A model generated the notes under the pieces. That model was given only the letters and a program-made list of their open reading frames with translations. It had not been told where the DNA came from and searched no databases. A stretch of DNA of 64,000 nt from Membranipora membranacea (Eukaryota; Bryozoa; Gymnolaemata; Cheilostomatida; Membraniporidae). The position numbers were made by a program, and so were the translations under genes. Numbering within the stretch: the first letter of the stretch is position 1; each line of letters begins with the position of its first letter. This document shows, one piece after another, positions 61,401 to 64,000 of this stretch. Location: positions 7,688,001-7,752,000 of the forward strand of contig OU612067.1 in NCBI GenBank assembly GCA_914767715.1. The letters are read 5' to 3'.

Positions 61401-63990
61401 ATGCAGACCAGACTGATTTTTGTTGGATTCTGCTTAATGATATGTGGAATATCCGTGGTAAGTCTCCAATGTTGATTTTTTTTTTTTATATTTGACTCAA
61501 TGTTTTCGGTTTCTGCAAAAATGCTGGTTCATCAACCTCAATCTATGGTATTTGTTACCAGATAGCAGGGCCATGAAATTTTTTTTGAAGATTTTCTACT
61601 TTGCTTCCTAATTTGGTGTATGAGCGTAAGTTATGAAAATTCATACGATGGAAAATGAAAGGAAACAGCCCTCTACATCTTCATTTGACTGGAAAAAATG
61701 ATTTCAATCCCTTATATGGATCAGAGTACAAGACAATGTGTGCATTTGCTTTTATAACTCTCACAAGTTAATGTCTTTTATCCCATTAAAACGTCTGCTG
61801 TGCATCAAATAGTAAAACTAAATAATTCTGACCACAATATATCTCATCTTTTTTTCAAGGGAAATCTTTTGGTTGAAAAATATCTGAGTCTATCAGATGA
61901 AAACCAACTATGCCAATCGACAGCGGATGAGCAGACTACGGTTGATAGTTTATCACAGTGCATCAGCAGATGTTTGGAGATGGGAGATGCCTGTATGAAG
62001 CTGACTGTCATAAAAGGATCAGAGCAGTGTTTGATATCCTCAAATGTAACCACCCAACAGTGTACCACATCTGATTCTCACACTTTCATTGTGCGACCAG
62101 AGTTGATACCTCAGACACCTGTAACTAGGGCTTTCAATTTACCAGCTTTGATAGGAGCCACAGGAGTCAATATTGCTGCAGGTAATAAATTACTGTTTAG
62201 GTGATCAAATTTATACAGATACAACACTCTTTGTGAAAAATATAATGGATTCTCATAAGAAAATCGGACTTGTTTAATTTTGATTTTAACATTATTTACC
62301 CTGTTGGGAAGTGAAATGAACCACAGAATTTAAGATTTTACGTTAAATATAAGTTGTTTGTATGAATCCGAATGCACTATTAAATGTAGCATAGCAAAGA
62401 AAACACGAATGTGACTTCAGATCAATAAAACAGTTTGCTGAATGAGATCTTACAAATGCTGAAAATGTAATTACATCAGTGTGATTGTTCATTCGAGTGC
62501 ACTATTTTGATGACCAGCAGTATAGTGACAATTTTTTTTTTAATAGCTTAAACGATGATGATTCAAAAAGGTCTTCGAGAGCAAATGATTCATAAAAAAT
62601 ATTACATAACTTTTTAGGGGCCAACTAGTCCAAGAGGGTAAAAATTCTCGGAGATCAATTTTTTATCGAAAAATTCCCCTTATTTCTTGGTACAAATCAT
62701 TTTGATATTAACCTGGCATATTTTAGGTAAGACAATAGCTGAAAACTCTCAACAGTATTCAACATATAAAGCTGAAAATGTTGTAGATGGACTCACTGAT
62801 CAAGGAGGGAGATCTTGCGGTATGCTATCTCAGGTAAGTGATATCATAGCTTGTATTATGCCTTTCCATATTTTATTATAAAAAATTGGTGTGTTATGAT
62901 TTAAGTTTGCAACAGCCAGGCAGGCATCACGAAAGGTCCGTATCTTGCAGATTGAAGCGTTGATTTACAGAATCAAAACTTACCTTTCCAACAGTTTGAG
63001 AAATAACATTATCATAGCGAAAGATAAAGAGAAACATCAATATCTTGGATCAAAATCATTTTGAGGTCAAAATCAAACCCTGACCATCCCCAAAGGGACC
63101 CTTCTCAAACCATATCTTTTTAAATTCAATCTACTTTTATCATTTCAGCAAGCATATTTAACAATCGATCTGGAGTCAGTATATGCTGTGCGGTATGTGA
63201 TGATTTGGAACAGTAACAGTAGGTATTTTAATGTTGATAGATTAAAAGTGTGATTCAGCCATAAAGATTGCATCAAGTAATTGAACAAATGTAACCAGCA
63301 TTCTCCAATTTAACATGCATTTGCTGGCAAATTTATATTAGAGGCCCTTAATTAAGCATAATCTGATAATTAGGTTGTGAATAACAAGTGAAATACACTT
63401 ACTCTTAACCTTTTCCATCACACAGTCATAATAATGTCATTATCAACAGAATCTAAGGTGCTGAGCAGAACCAAAAGAAAATGGTCTAAAACCAGGTTAC
63501 TGTGCACATTGATTGAAACAATTGTCATGATTAAATGGCTGAAGCTATGTGGGCTCTCCACACGCACAGTAGCCTGTGATATAAATATTATTCTGACAAT
63601 TTAGGATGCCAATCCTTCATTTCTGATTGGTTATTAGCCGTTTTGCCAACCAATTAGGCACTAGGGGAGGAAAATTGTATTCAGAAAAATGCTTTTCAAG
63701 AGTTGTTTTCAACTTTCAGATTATTTTTCAGAGCATTGAAAGGTCTCTATTGTTATTTTGTTAATTGCATTTCAGCTATGCAGATTCAGGACACGGAGGT
63801 AACAGTAGCCACTACGCTTGAAGGATTAGACAAGGATGAAGCTCTCTGTGGTGTTAGAGTTGGTGAACCTGCTTCAATACCAGATACAATAACATGCGGC
63901 TCGGTCATGTCTGGACGTTATGTTAGAGTGTTCAGATCAAGTACTGAAAATCATTTTTGTGTGTTTGAGATAGGAGTTTTCAGTGGATAG
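61401..63990 (+). CDS. Secreted FTP (fucolectin-type) lectin with PAN-like N-terminal domain
   Basis: Five exons, 61401-61457, 61860-62181, 62727-62833, 63149-63218 and 63776-63990 (TAG at 63988), join in phase into 256 residues. MQTRLIFVGFCLMICGISV is a signal peptide that fills exon 1. Residues about 30-100 have six cysteines (QLC, SQC, SRC, DAC, EQC, QQC) spaced like a PAN/Apple fold. From about residue 127 there is an FTP-type domain: KAENVVDGLTD, GRSCGMLSQ, AYLTIDLESVYAVRYVMIWN, EVTVATTLEG, GRYVRVFRSS and a final FCVFEIGVFSG. FTP domains bind fucose or other sugars with calcium in eel agglutinin and tachylectin-4. It is probably extracellular and involved in recognition or innate defence. 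The exon 4 donor is chosen as GTAGGT after 63218 because it alone keeps the frame. An F5/8C-like lectin relative is the alternative reading. Confidence 0.82.
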
Positions 63991-64000
63991 CTAGTTGATT

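Noticed and set aside
1..64000. CRISPR arrays, bacterial operons or viral genes
   Set aside because: The exon-intron structure is animal throughout; no regular spacer array and no recognisable viral protein was seen.

Overview
This is nuclear genomic DNA of an invertebrate animal. The genes are split into many short exons (about 60-330 nt) with GT-AG borders and AT-rich introns of 0.3-7.5 kb, and the encoded proteins are animal families: UBR4, delta-type phospholipase C, an arrestin-domain protein and a secreted F-type (FTP) lectin. The protein sequences are well diverged from vertebrate ones. I cannot name the phylum; a marine lophotrochozoan or an early-branching animal would both fit.

Layout: (1) 1-14039, + strand: the last 27 exons (1421 codons) of a UBR4 E3 ubiquitin ligase, including the zinc-binding hemiRING region and the stop codon. 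The gene starts outside the window. (2) 15413-44793, + strand: a complete phosphoinositide phospholipase C delta gene. Twenty exons join without a phase error into a 1001-residue protein with a new N-terminal extension, PH, EF hands, catalytic X and Y boxes, C2 and a polar tail. At least two further small ATG exons (18575 and 29365) are in phase with downstream exons and look like alternative starts. (3) 44.8-58.2 kb: a rearranged region. It holds pieces of one arrestin-domain (ARRDC-like) gene in the wrong order and on both strands, a dead non-LTR retrotransposon on the minus strand (endonuclease kept, reverse-transcriptase core deleted), a second retrotransposon fragment with an inverted 5' part, and two identical copies of a 231-nt segment. 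(4) 58.4-61.35 kb: repeats, namely two inverted-repeat elements carrying a tRNA-Thr-like sequence, a 117-bp tandem array, and a 458-bp-offset duplication directly upstream of the next gene. (5) 61401-63990, + strand: a complete five-exon gene for a 256-residue secreted protein with a PAN-like N-terminal part and an FTP lectin domain.

The genes do not form a pathway. UBR4 acts in protein quality control, PLC delta in calcium/IP3 signalling, the arrestin-domain protein would be a trafficking or ubiquitin adaptor, and the lectin is an extracellular recognition protein. The most notable observations are the scrambled arrestin gene with phase-matched exons on opposite strands, the multiple in-phase first exons of the PLC gene, and the tRNA-bearing inverted-repeat elements. 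All exon calls rest on my reading of splice signals, reading phase and remembered family motifs; no alignment or search was run.
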